A stretch of DNA of 10,049 bases from an uncultured Rikenellaceae bacterium (GCA_947176715.1 CAMWRR010000049.1:1-10049), one strand, 5' to 3'. Shown: positions 1-6,468, counted from the first letter of the stretch. The notes: generated by a model not told the origin, from the letters alone. Program-made: numbers and translations.

Positions 1-687
1 CTCAAGTCTGACACTCTCCACCAAATTAAAACCAACTATCTGTATGCCAATGCTGTCAATCCTCGCCTCAAACTGTTGCTTCGCAATGCGCGTCTGAGCG
101 ACGATTTGCGTTACCGCTTCTCCGACCGCACATGGAACGAGTGGCCTCTGACGGCGGAAAAATATCTCTCGTGGCTCACCTCCGAGAACAACCCCGGCGA
201 TGTGGTCAACCTCTTTCTCGACTACGAGACGTTCGGTTATCACCAGAGCGCCGACACCGGCATATTCGATTTCTTCGGTCGTTTGGTCGACCTCGCGTTG
301 GCCGAGGGGTTGGTGTTCGACACGCCGCACCATATCATAGAGAAGTTCCAGCCGGTATCGGTGTTGCACATACCATACGCCATATCGTGGACTGACGAGG
401 AGCGCGACCTTACCGCATGGTTCGGCAACGAGCTTCAGAACGAGGCCATATCGAAGCTCTACGCCCAGCGCGACAAGGTCTACGCCATAGGCGACGAGGG
501 GCTGATGCACGTATGGCGATTCCTGCAGACATCCAACCACTTCTATTACATGAGCACCAAGTGGTTCAGCGACAATACGGTAGCCAACGTCAACCCCTAC
601 GGGTCGCCCTACGAGGCGTTCATCAACTACATGAACGTGTTGAGCGACTTCATTCGTCAGCTTGACGAGAGGGTTAGTGCTTTATAG
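1..687 (+). CDS. GH57 family alpha-amylase-like glycoside hydrolase, C-terminal part (5' truncated by window edge)
   Basis: The reading frame is open from base 1 and ends in TAG at 685-687, giving 228 residues of a longer protein; Bacteroidetes GH57 enzymes are usually well over 400 residues. At residues 71-80 of the fragment there is LFLDYETFGY, followed by HQSADTGIFDFF. This matches conserved region 4 of GH57, where the Asp (codon 220-222) is expected to be the catalytic acid/base. The nucleophile Glu lies upstream, outside the window. The family cleaves or transfers alpha-1,4-glucans, and in Bacteroidetes it often sits beside a glycosyltransferase and a glycogen debranching enzyme, so glycogen or maltodextrin metabolism is likely. 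No signal peptide can be judged. The first in-frame start-like codon (TTG at 76) is internal, because homologous-looking sequence runs on upstream of it. Family confidence is high; substrate is inferred. Confidence 0.85.
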   Translation, partial: LKSDTLHQIKTNYLYANAVNPRLKLLLRNARLSDDLRYRFSDRTWNEWPLTAEKYLSWLTSENNPGDVVNLFLDYETFGYHQSADTGIFDFFGRLVDLALAEGLVFDTPHHIIEKFQPVSVLHIPYAISWTDEERDLTAWFGNELQNEAISKLYAQRDKVYAIGDEGLMHVWRFLQTSNHFYYMSTKWFSDNTVANVNPYGSPYEAFINYMNVLSDFIRQLDERVSAL

Positions 688-711
688 ATAGAGTGTCCCG
701 GCCCTGTTTGT

Positions 712-744
712 TAGCTTTCAGAGACTTGGAGGTAGCTTTCAGAG
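712..744. repeat. 12-bp direct repeat with 21-bp period
   Basis: TAGCTTTCAGAG occurs at 712-723 and again at 733-744, with the two starts 21 bp apart. It lies between the GH57 stop and the DUF3109 stop, in non-coding DNA. There are only two copies and no known element is recognised. Confidence 0.6.
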
Positions 745-753
745 GTCGTATGC

Positions 754-780
754 CCCCACACAGCGGTTCGGTTGGTGGGG
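754..780 (+). terminator. possible terminator hairpin between convergent genes
   Basis: CCCCAC (754-759) pairs with GTGGGG (775-780). After a one-base bulge (A760), CAGC (761-764) pairs with GTTG (771-774), closing a GGTTCG loop. The hairpin lies 67 bp after the GH57 stop and 10 bp past the DUF3109 stop, so it could serve both genes. No T-run follows on either strand, which makes intrinsic termination uncertain. Confidence 0.4.
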
Positions 781-789
781 TAGTGTGCT

Positions 790-1386
790 CTATATGTTAG
801 GTGTCTCCGTATCGTTTGTCTCTTGGGTGAAATATTTTTCGACCTCTTCGAGGTGTCCGAAGAACTCCTCGCCGAAAGCGCGTATTATCGGCTCCTTGAG
901 GGCGCGATATACCTTTATGCCGCTCCTCTTGCCGCATGCGACGGCATCGCGGCAGACGGCCCAGCGGTGGTAGTTGAGGGCGGTCATGTCGCCTATCTTG
1001 CTCAGACGTATGGGGTAGAGGTGGCACGATATGGGTTTGAGATAGTCTATGGCTCCGTCGCGTGCCGCGCGCTCTATGGCGCACAGTGTGACATCGCCGT
1101 CGCGGTATGAGTAGGCGCACTCGGCTCCGTCAACGAGTGGGGTCACAAAGTCGCCGTCCTCGTCTATTACGAATATGCCCTGCTCGTCGATGGCGGCGCG
1201 GCCCTCTTCCGTCATGTAGCGGCGGATTGTCTCTATGTCGGCGTCTATGCGCTCTATGTCGTCGGCATCCAACGGCGCTCCGGCGTCGCCCTCCACGCAA
1301 CATATCCCCTTGCACGAGGCTAGGTCGCAACAGAAATACTCCTCGAACAGGTCGTCGCTTACTATCTTGTCTTCTATCTCTACCAT
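790..1386 (-). CDS. DUF3109 family cysteine-rich protein
   Basis: This is a 198-residue protein with an ATG start at 1386 and a TAG stop at 790. I recognise it as the DUF3109 family, common in Bacteroidetes and of unknown function. It is soluble and acidic, with no signal peptide or membrane segment. Ten cysteines fall in clusters: C19, C20, C25, C29 and C30 in FCCDLASCKGICC, then C90, C102 and C121, then C145 and C151. The spacing suggests a metal site (zinc or iron-sulfur), as in YkgJ-type proteins; that is inference. The segment PISCHLYPIR at 118-127 is another conserved-looking patch. The gene is monocistronic: it has a promoter just upstream and is separated from galK by that operon's terminator. 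Family assignment is fairly sure; function is unknown. Confidence 0.82.
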   Translation of the reverse strand: MVEIEDKIVSDDLFEEYFCCDLASCKGICCVEGDAGAPLDADDIERIDADIETIRRYMTEEGRAAIDEQGIFVIDEDGDFVTPLVDGAECAYSYRDGDVTLCAIERAARDGAIDYLKPISCHLYPIRLSKIGDMTALNYHRWAVCRDAVACGKRSGIKVYRALKEPIIRAFGEEFFGHLEEVEKYFTQETNDTETPNI

Positions 1387-1404
1387 GTTTCCGTGTTGTT
1401 TTTT

Positions 1405-1445
1405 GCAAATATAGCAAATATAGCCAAAGGCGAGGGCAGAGCAAA
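1405..1445 (-). promoter_or_regulatory. promoter of the DUF3109 gene with two tandem -7 boxes
   Basis: On the - strand TATATTTGC occurs twice back to back (1422-1414 and 1413-1405); each copy fits the Bacteroidetes -7 consensus TAnnTTTG. A TTTG matching the -33 element lies at 1445-1442, 19 bp before the distal -7 box, which is normal spacing. The ATG is at 1386, so the untranslated leader is short. The rest of the gap (1446-1577) shows no gene or RNA that I can support. Confidence 0.7.
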
Positions 1446-1577
1446 GGGAAAACGAAGAGTGAAATTTTGTTTCGGTGCCGGGTCACGCCTCGCGGCGGGC
1501 GGTGATACCGTTGCCTCTCGGACGGCACACCGCTATATTTATTCGGACCGGACATTGCGTCGGACGTTTGCCGGACT

Positions 1578-1606
1578 AAAAAAGGCTGTCTGCAAAGACA
1601 GCCTTT
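1578..1606 (-). terminator. strong intrinsic terminator of the galactose operon
   Basis: AAAGGCTGTCT (1581-1591) and AGACAGCCTTT (1596-1606) form a perfect 11-bp stem around a four-base loop. Read on the - strand the stem ends in a run of six T (1583-1578). It starts 23 bp after the galK stop, the expected place for the end of the operon. Confidence 0.92.
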
Positions 1607-1628
1607 CGATACACGAACAAACGACGCG

Positions 1629-2783
1629 CTACCGCAGTTTGCGCGCACCGTCCGATATGACTACGGGATATATCTTGCACTCTATCCCGAAACGCTCCTT
1701 GTAACGTTCGCGGACAGCGGCTATGAAGCCGTCGTATCTGTCGGCCGCCACGAGGTTGATAGTGCATCCTCCGAAGCCGCCACCCATTATGCGCGAGCCG
1801 CTCACGCCGCACTCTTTGGCCACCTCGTTGAGAAAATCGATCTCTTCGCAGCTTACCTCGTAGAGTACGCTGAGCCCTATGTGCGTTCCGAACATCTTGC
1901 GTCCTACCGTCTCCATGTCGCCCGCTTCGAGAGCGCGGCATGCGTCGAGCAACCGCTCCACCTCCTCTATGGCGTAGAGAGCGCGTATGTAGTCCTCCTG
2001 ACTTATGCGGCCTATCACCTCGTCAAGCCATTCGCGTTCGGCGTCACGCAGAAACTCCACCTCGGGGTGCTTTTTGCGTATGGCCTCCACGGCCCGCTCG
2101 CACGACTCTCTGCGACGGTTGTAGGGCGAGCCTACCAGCTCGTGCTTGACGCATGAGTCGACCAATACGAGTTTGTAGCCGTGCGCCTCGGGGTCGAACG
2201 GGTAGTAGACATATTCGCCCGTCTTGCAGTCGAGCCGCACGAGGTGTCCCGCCTTGCCGAACACGGAGGCGAACTGGTCCATGATGCCGCACTTGACACC
2301 CACGTAGTTGTGCTCGGTGGCCTGTCCTATCAGGGCGAGGGTCATCTTGTCGAAGCCGAGCGAGAGCATGTCGTTGAGCGCAAAGGCGTATGTGCTCTCG
2401 AGCGCCGCCGACGAGCTCATGCCCGCACCCAGAGGCACGTCGCCCGAGAATGCGGTGTCGAAGCCGGCTGTCTTACCGCCCCTCTTGGCTATCTCGCGGC
2501 ATACGCCGAAGATATATTTTGCCCACAGAGGCTCCGGTGCGTCGCTCTCTTCGAGGCCGAACTCGCAGCTCTCGCCGAGGTCCAATGCCGTGGCGCGTAC
2601 GCGGTCGGTGCCGTTGAGGCGTATGGCGGCCGTGATGCACTTGTCTACGGCCCCCGGCAGAACGAATCCGCCGTTGTAGTCGGTGTGCTCTCCTATGAGG
2701 TTGATACGGCCGGGGGAGGTGTAGACCGCCTCCCCTGTGCCGTAAAGAGCCTCGAATTTATCGGATATTAGGTTGATATCCAT
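1629..2783 (-). CDS. galK: galactokinase
   Basis: This 384-residue protein is full length for a bacterial galactokinase, a cytoplasmic enzyme that phosphorylates alpha-D-galactose with ATP to galactose-1-phosphate. The galactokinase signature GRINLIGEHTDYNGG is at 25-39, with the transition-state Arg at 26. The GHMP ATP-binding motif PLGAGMSSSAA is at 117-127, the catalytic base Asp at 169 in CGIMDQF, and the C-terminal GHMP motif GGGFGGC at 334-340. All key residues are present. The start is ATG at 2783, 4 bp after the stop of the upstream sugar transporter, with no Shine-Dalgarno sequence, as is common in Bacteroidetes. It is the last gene of the operon and is followed directly by a strong terminator. 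Confidence 0.97.
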   Translation of the reverse strand: MDINLISDKFEALYGTGEAVYTSPGRINLIGEHTDYNGGFVLPGAVDKCITAAIRLNGTDRVRATALDLGESCEFGLEESDAPEPLWAKYIFGVCREIAKRGGKTAGFDTAFSGDVPLGAGMSSSAALESTYAFALNDMLSLGFDKMTLALIGQATEHNYVGVKCGIMDQFASVFGKAGHLVRLDCKTGEYVYYPFDPEAHGYKLVLVDSCVKHELVGSPYNRRRESCERAVEAIRKKHPEVEFLRDAEREWLDEVIGRISQEDYIRALYAIEEVERLLDACRALEAGDMETVGRKMFGTHIGLSVLYEVSCEEIDFLNEVAKECGVSGSRIMGGGFGGCTINLVAADRYDGFIAAVRERYKERFGIECKIYPVVISDGARKLR

Positions 2784-2787
2784 ATCG

Positions 2788-4053
2788 TTATTTGTTAGTC
2801 ATAACATCCTGCTGGCGAGGTTTGCAACCCACGAGGGCGTAGTAGAGCAGGAATACCTCGCATGCCGCTATGAGCAACCATGTCCACTCCCAGCTTCCGA
2901 GCATGTCGGTCAGGCCGCCCTGCACGAGGGGTATGATACCGCCGCCGAGCACGCCTATCATAAGGGCCGCCGAGCCTAAAGAGGTGTATTTGCCGAGCTT
3001 GGCGACTGCGAGCGAGAATATCGCGGGCCACATCACCGAGTGGCAGAGACCTACGCCTATGAGCAACCAAGGGTTCTTGAGCGCCATGCTCGCCAAGAGC
3101 AATATTATGGCCGCCGCCGAAGTGACGGTGAGCTGCATCTTGGCCGGCACTTTGCTTATGAACGATGCGATGAGTCGTCCCACGAGCATGCCGCCCCAGT
3201 ACATAGAGGCCATCATGGCCGCCTTCTCGGCGAAGTTGTCGCCCAGCTCCTTGGCGAACGATACCACGTTGGTGCCCACAGCCACCTCTACGCCCACGTA
3301 GAAGAAGATGGCCGCTACACCGAGCACGAGGTGACGGAACGACCATATACTGCGTTCGAGCTTCTCGCCCGCCTTGGCCGTAGCGCTCTCTATTGTCGGC
3401 AGGTTGAGCTTGCTGACGATGAATGCGAGTATGGCTATCACGGCCATGAGGGCTACGAAGGGTATTTTAAGGTCGCCCACGGTGGCTGTGGTGCCGCCGA
3501 ATATGACGTATGCCACGAAGAGGGGGCCTATTGTGGTGGCAATGGAGTTGCTGGTGCCGCCTATGTTCTGACGCTGTACGTCAGACGTGCCTTTCACCTG
3601 ACAGTTGGTGAGGAACGGGTTGATTACCACCTGCATTATGGTGACGGCGCCGCCCACTATGAACGAGCCTGCTATGAACACGAAGAATGCAAGGGGTACG
3701 GATACGCTGCCCATCGGTATGTCTACGGGGCTGTAGACCTGCAGGAGCACCGACGCTTCGAATACGGCCAGACCCGCCACCATGAAGAGCAATGCCCTTA
3801 CCAGCGTGCCTTTGTAGCCGAACCGGCTCACCCATTTGGCACCGGTGCCGCCGAATACGGGGTAGGCGAGGAACCACGAGAAGGTTATGAGGGTCATGAG
3901 CGTGTTCTTTATGCTGCCCGCATTAGAGAGCAACGCCTCCTTGATGGGTTCTTGGAATTGCTGGTTGATGTTGGTGAAGAACCCTACGAAGAAAAAGAGT
4001 ATGACCATCACGATGAACGGTCCGGTATAACTCCTGACTTGAGTGTTTTGCAT
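2788..4053 (-). CDS. FHS-family MFS sugar:H+ symporter, probably for galactose/glucose
   Basis: This 421-residue membrane protein has about 12 hydrophobic segments, the first at about 12-30, and a short C-terminal tail. Features typical of the fucose/galactose/glucose:H+ symporter (FHS) branch of the major facilitator superfamily are NPFLTN at 145-150, RQNIGGTSNSIATTIGPLF at 161-179, YVGVEVAVGT at 252-261, YWGGMLVGR at 285-293, and a segment from WPAIFSLA to GGGIIPL at 342-376. FucP and GluP carry equivalent motifs. Its position 4 bp before galK and downstream of galM points to galactose as the substrate. It would act in the inner membrane. The ATG start is at 4053. The 122-bp spacer to galM shows no TAnnTTTG box and no convincing terminator, so I read it as part of the same transcript. 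Family is sure; substrate is inferred from context. Confidence 0.88.
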   Translation of the reverse strand: MQNTQVRSYTGPFIVMVILFFFVGFFTNINQQFQEPIKEALLSNAGSIKNTLMTLITFSWFLAYPVFGGTGAKWVSRFGYKGTLVRALLFMVAGLAVFEASVLLQVYSPVDIPMGSVSVPLAFFVFIAGSFIVGGAVTIMQVVINPFLTNCQVKGTSDVQRQNIGGTSNSIATTIGPLFVAYVIFGGTTATVGDLKIPFVALMAVIAILAFIVSKLNLPTIESATAKAGEKLERSIWSFRHLVLGVAAIFFYVGVEVAVGTNVVSFAKELGDNFAEKAAMMASMYWGGMLVGRLIASFISKVPAKMQLTVTSAAAIILLLASMALKNPWLLIGVGLCHSVMWPAIFSLAVAKLGKYTSLGSAALMIGVLGGGIIPLVQGGLTDMLGSWEWTWLLIAACEVFLLYYALVGCKPRQQDVMTNK

Positions 4054-4175
4054 AATGATTCGTTTAAGGTTATGTAATGTTTTTGTGTTTGCGTCTTCGT
4101 GCGTCCGGTTTGTCAGACGTTGAAAATGCTTTGCGGAGTCGCATCTATGTGTCGTTTCCGTTTAGCCTTAGTCTG

Positions 4176-5225
4176 TTATCTCGTTCCGAACCTGAATATT
4201 ATATGCTCCTCGTACACCTCCCCCTTTTTGAGCAACGGCGAGGGGAACTGCAACTTGTTGGGGGCGTCGGGGAAGTTCTGGCACTCGAGCGCCACGCCGT
4301 CGCGCGACTCTATCTCGCGTCCCCCCTTGGAGGTACCCGCCCCGCCGAGCCAGTTGCCGGTGTAGACCTGTATGCCCGGCTGGGTGGTGTATATCTTGAG
4401 CTCTATGCCGCTCTCGGGGCTGTATAGCGTGGCGGCGAGGGTCTCTCTGTCGCGCCGCCAGCCGTCTATGGCCCAGCAGTGGTCGTAGCCCGCGCCTATC
4501 TTTAGCGGCTCGAAGTCGGCCTCTATGTCGCGGCCTATCTCTTTGGCCTCACGGAAGTCCATGGGGGTGCCCTCCACCAAGGCCAGCTCCCCGGTGGGTA
4601 TCTGCGTGGCGTCGGTGGGCAGGTAGCGCGAGGCCTCTATCTTCAACGTGTGGCCCAGCACCGACCCGCTGTCGCATCCCGAGAGGTTGAAGTAGGCGTG
4701 GTTGGTGAGGTTGACTATGGTGTCGCCGTCGGAGCCGGCGAAGTAGGTTATCTCCACGGTGCCCTCGTCGTCGAAGTCGTAGACAGCCTCGCATCCGAGC
4801 TCGGCGGGGTAGCCCTCCTCGCCCGCGGCGGAGGTGTAGGAGAATACCACGCGGTCGGTCTCCACGCGCGAGGTCCATATCCTGTTCTGAAAGCCGCCGG
4901 GGCCGCCGTGCAGATGGTTGACACCGTTGTTGCAGGCCAAACGATATTCCTTGCCGTCGAGGGTGAAACGCCCCTTGGCTATGCGGTTGGCGTAGCGGCC
5001 CACGCTCTTGCACATGGCCGCCGGGTCGTTGAGGTAGCTCTCATGCGAACGGTAGCCGAGCACCACGTCGCGCAGCTTGCCGTCGCGGTCGGGCACCTCT
5101 AACGACACTATGGCCGCACCTATGTTTATGACGCTGAGCCTCCAGCCTTTGGCGTTGGTCATGCGGTAGAGCACTATCGCCTGTCCGTCGGGCGAGAAGC
5201 CGAGCATCTCCTGTTCTATATCCAT
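4176..5225 (-). CDS. galM: aldose 1-epimerase (galactose mutarotase)
   Basis: The protein interconverts beta- and alpha-D-galactose, supplying the alpha form used by GalK. I start it at the ATG at 5225 (MDIEQEM), giving 349 residues. A TTG five codons upstream (5240) is possible but less likely, as ATG is close by and the five extra residues show no family features. Motifs in this numbering: GRYANRI at 76-82, the substrate-binding His in NHLHGG (H104), the catalytic acid His in TNHAYFNLSG (H176), the substrate-binding Asp in GYDHCWAI (D248), the segment TTQPGIQVYTGNWL around 281-294, and the catalytic base Glu in ALECQNFPD (E314). All are present. No lipoprotein or secretion signal is visible, so it is probably cytoplasmic. 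It begins 55 bp after the nucleotidyltransferase gene. Confidence 0.95.
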   Translation of the reverse strand: MDIEQEMLGFSPDGQAIVLYRMTNAKGWRLSVINIGAAIVSLEVPDRDGKLRDVVLGYRSHESYLNDPAAMCKSVGRYANRIAKGRFTLDGKEYRLACNNGVNHLHGGPGGFQNRIWTSRVETDRVVFSYTSAAGEEGYPAELGCEAVYDFDDEGTVEITYFAGSDGDTIVNLTNHAYFNLSGCDSGSVLGHTLKIEASRYLPTDATQIPTGELALVEGTPMDFREAKEIGRDIEADFEPLKIGAGYDHCWAIDGWRRDRETLAATLYSPESGIELKIYTTQPGIQVYTGNWLGGAGTSKGGREIESRDGVALECQNFPDAPNKLQFPSPLLKKGEVYEEHIIFRFGTR

Positions 5226-5280
5226 CTTATTATGGTTCAAAATCAGTGTATTACGCGAATGCGCCTAAGCATGCCCCTTG

Positions 5281-6198
5281 TTACAATGCGCCCCAAAGCG
5301 AGCGGGGATATTCGCCTTTCTCTATCAGCGCATTCAGCTTGGCCTCCACCTCGGGACGGTCCTCCTTGTAGGTGACACCGAACCATTCGGCACTGCTCGA
5401 CAGCACTTTGAGACGGGCTTTGCCGCTGTGTATCAATATGTCCGTCATAAGGGGCATGAAAAATTCGGCCTTGAGGTTTTCGATGTTCTCGCGCAGGAAT
5501 ATCTTGAAATAATCCTCCGACTCCTTGAAGTAGTCGGGTGTGTAGCCGAACATGTTCATGCTAACGATAGTGTCGTCGGCCAGCGGGTGTTCGCCCTCGT
5601 CGTCGATGTAGACTATGCGTCCGTCTCTGCGCTCTATCTTGGTGCGTTCGGTTATCGACACCAGATATCCGTCGCCGTCTTTGGCGCACACGCCGCGCGA
5701 TACGGTGCCGTTGTCCGAGAGGGTGTTCTTTACCAAATAACCGACCATACAATAGCGGCCTACAGCCCCTGCGGGCGACGAGCTGAGATATTCGTGGATA
5801 GTCTTGAATGCGTCGGATCCGTAGAAGTCGTCGGCGTTTATGACCACGAACGGGGTGTCTATCGCATCTTTGGCCATCATAACGGCGTGGTTGGTACCCC
5901 ACGGCTTGGTGCGTCCCTCGGGCACGGTGAACCCCTCGGGCAGGTTCTCGAGCTCCTGATGCACGTAGTCTACCTTTATGCGGCCGCCGAAACGTCTCTC
6001 GTTGAATATCTCCTTGAACTCCTGCGAGAAGCTCTCGCGTATTACGAACACCACGCGGTCGAAGCCGGCCCGTATGGCGTCGTAGACGGAGTAGTCGAGG
6101 ATGGCCTCCCCCGAGGGGCCGATGCCGTCCATCTGTTTGAGTGACCCGTATCGCGAGCCCATGCCCGCCGCAAGAATCAAAAGAGTAACTTTCTGCAT
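5281..6198 (-). CDS. sugar-1-phosphate nucleotidyltransferase (first gene of the galactose operon)
   Basis: This 305-residue soluble protein begins at ATG 6198 directly with a Rossmann-type first strand, MQKVTLLILAAG. The nucleotidyltransferase signature LAAGMGSRYGSLKQ is at 9-22. KPWGTNHAV at 98-106 and NADDFYG at 121-127 (metal- and nucleotide-binding Asp) follow. The family joins an NTP and a sugar-1-phosphate to make an NDP-sugar and pyrophosphate. There is no left-handed beta-helix acyltransferase domain as in GlmU. An in-frame ATG at 6282 would add 28 residues before the conserved core and is rejected. Placed ahead of galM, a transporter and galK, with no galT nearby, it may use galactose-1-phosphate and UTP; this is inference, and glucose-1-phosphate or N-acetylhexosamine-1-phosphate are equally possible substrates. 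Family is sure, substrate is not. Confidence 0.85.
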   Translation of the reverse strand: MQKVTLLILAAGMGSRYGSLKQMDGIGPSGEAILDYSVYDAIRAGFDRVVFVIRESFSQEFKEIFNERRFGGRIKVDYVHQELENLPEGFTVPEGRTKPWGTNHAVMMAKDAIDTPFVVINADDFYGSDAFKTIHEYLSSSPAGAVGRYCMVGYLVKNTLSDNGTVSRGVCAKDGDGYLVSITERTKIERRDGRIVYIDDEGEHPLADDTIVSMNMFGYTPDYFKESEDYFKIFLRENIENLKAEFFMPLMTDILIHSGKARLKVLSSSAEWFGVTYKEDRPEVEAKLNALIEKGEYPRSLWGAL

Positions 6199-6239
6199 AA
6201 TAAATTCGCGTTTGTCTGTTTTTGTTACGCCAAAAGGGC

Positions 6240-6248
6240 TATCTTTGC
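6240..6248 (+). promoter_or_regulatory. candidate + strand -7 box in the divergent region
   Basis: TATCTTTGC at 6240-6248 matches TAnnTTTG and is identical to the -7 box of the M23 gene at 6422-6430. TTTG elements lie at 6211-6214 and 6221-6224, but the spacings of 25 and 15 bp are not ideal. If active it would transcribe the structured segment on the + strand, as a separate RNA or as a second long leader for the M23-dxr-rseP operon. Confidence 0.35.
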
Positions 6249-6272
6249 ATGAAGATATAAGAGTCCGTACAT

Positions 6273-6379
6273 GCGGGGACACCGCTTGCCGGAGACTTCG
6301 CCTCGGCGGTATCGGGGCGGATAGGCTCCTGCCCCTGTCGGTCGCTTATGCCCGACATCGCTTGCTGGCGGTGTCTTGC
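6273..6379 (+). ncRNA. candidate structured RNA, four-way junction shape, no known family recognised
   Basis: The closing stem is GACACCGC (6278-6285) with GCGGTGTC (6368-6375). Inside it are three hairpins: GCC-GAG (6288-6294, one bulged G) with CTCGGC (6302-6307); GGGGCGGA (6314-6321) with TCC-GCCCC (6327-6335, one bulged T); and TGTCGG (6336-6341) with CCGACA (6352-6357). On the + strand the closing stem extends through G.U pairs (U6286.G6367, G6277.U6376, G6276.U6377) and GC pairs on both sides; on the - strand these would be mismatches. That favours a + strand RNA, but a - strand leader structure cannot be excluded. It lacks the hallmark sequences of SRP RNA and RNase P that I would recognise. 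The fold was found by eye, without energy calculation. Confidence 0.3.
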
Positions 6380-6392
6380 GGATAACCGTAAT

Positions 6393-6401
6393 GCAAATAT
6401 A
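6393..6401 (-). promoter_or_regulatory. candidate promoter -7 box of the galactose operon
   Basis: TATATTTGC reads on the - strand at 6401-6393 and matches TAnnTTTG. It is the only full match on this strand between the nucleotidyltransferase start and the M23 start. A clear TTTG -33 element at the usual distance is missing; that position falls in the AT-rich palindrome, which could mean activator or repressor control. Confidence 0.5.
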
Positions 6402-6421
6402 CTATTTTATCCGATAAAATG

Positions 6422-6430
6422 TATCTTTGC
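6422..6430 (+). promoter_or_regulatory. promoter -7 box of the M23-dxr-rseP operon
   Basis: TATCTTTGC matches the Bacteroidetes -7 consensus and lies 38 bp before the ATG at 6469, giving a leader of about 30 nt. The -33 region falls in the AT-rich palindrome and has no clean TTTG. Confidence 0.65.
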
Positions 6431-6468
6431 GCAATGAATAACCTCGTTTTTTAACGTAATTCGAGCAG

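Larger units (their letters stand above)
6199..6392 (-). other. probable long 5' leader of the galactose operon, containing a structured segment
   Basis: If the operon starts from the -7 box at 6401-6393, its untranslated leader is close to 190 nt, long for this group. Bases 6273-6379 can fold into a closed multibranch structure (see the separate entry). No convincing short ORF was found here. The 45 bases before the ATG are A-rich on the - strand and without Shine-Dalgarno, as in neighbouring genes. Confidence 0.45.
6393..6430. promoter_or_regulatory. 38-bp near-perfect inverted repeat spanning both divergent -7 boxes (candidate operator)
   Basis: The left arm GCAAATATACTATTTTATC (6393-6411) and the right arm GATAAAATGTATCTTTGC (6413-6430) flank one central C (6412). 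The reverse complement of the right arm differs from the left arm by one substitution and one missing base. The inner 17 bp, ATTTTATC-C-GATAAAAT (6404-6420), is a perfect palindrome. A dimeric regulator bound there would contact both promoters at once. Confidence 0.6.

Noticed and set aside
1393..1704. Small + strand open frame across the DUF3109-galK gap
   Set aside because: It runs through the promoter, the terminator hairpin and the end of galK, and has no recognisable protein features.
3040..4077. Long open frame (345 codons) on the + strand opposite the sugar transporter
   Set aside because: It is rich in Tyr, His and Glu, is exactly antisense to clear transporter sequence, and arises because sense ATA reads as TAT on the other strand while the sense codons TTA, CTA and TCA are avoided.
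4054..4175. Internal promoter or terminator in the 122-bp gap between galM and the transporter gene
   Set aside because: No TAnnTTTG box on the - strand and no stable hairpin with a T-run were found, so I treat the operon as continuous.
5226..5240. TTG start for galM five codons upstream
   Set aside because: An ATG follows at 5225 and the extra residues are not part of the epimerase fold.
5278..6144. Open frame of 288 codons on the + strand opposite the nucleotidyltransferase
   Set aside because: It has the same antisense codon-bias origin, no recognisable domain and no promoter; the - strand gene has clear motifs.
6199..6282. 28-residue N-terminal extension of the nucleotidyltransferase from ATG 6282
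   Set aside because: The conserved Rossmann core begins at the ATG at 6198. The extension has no family character and would cover the candidate promoter box at 6240.
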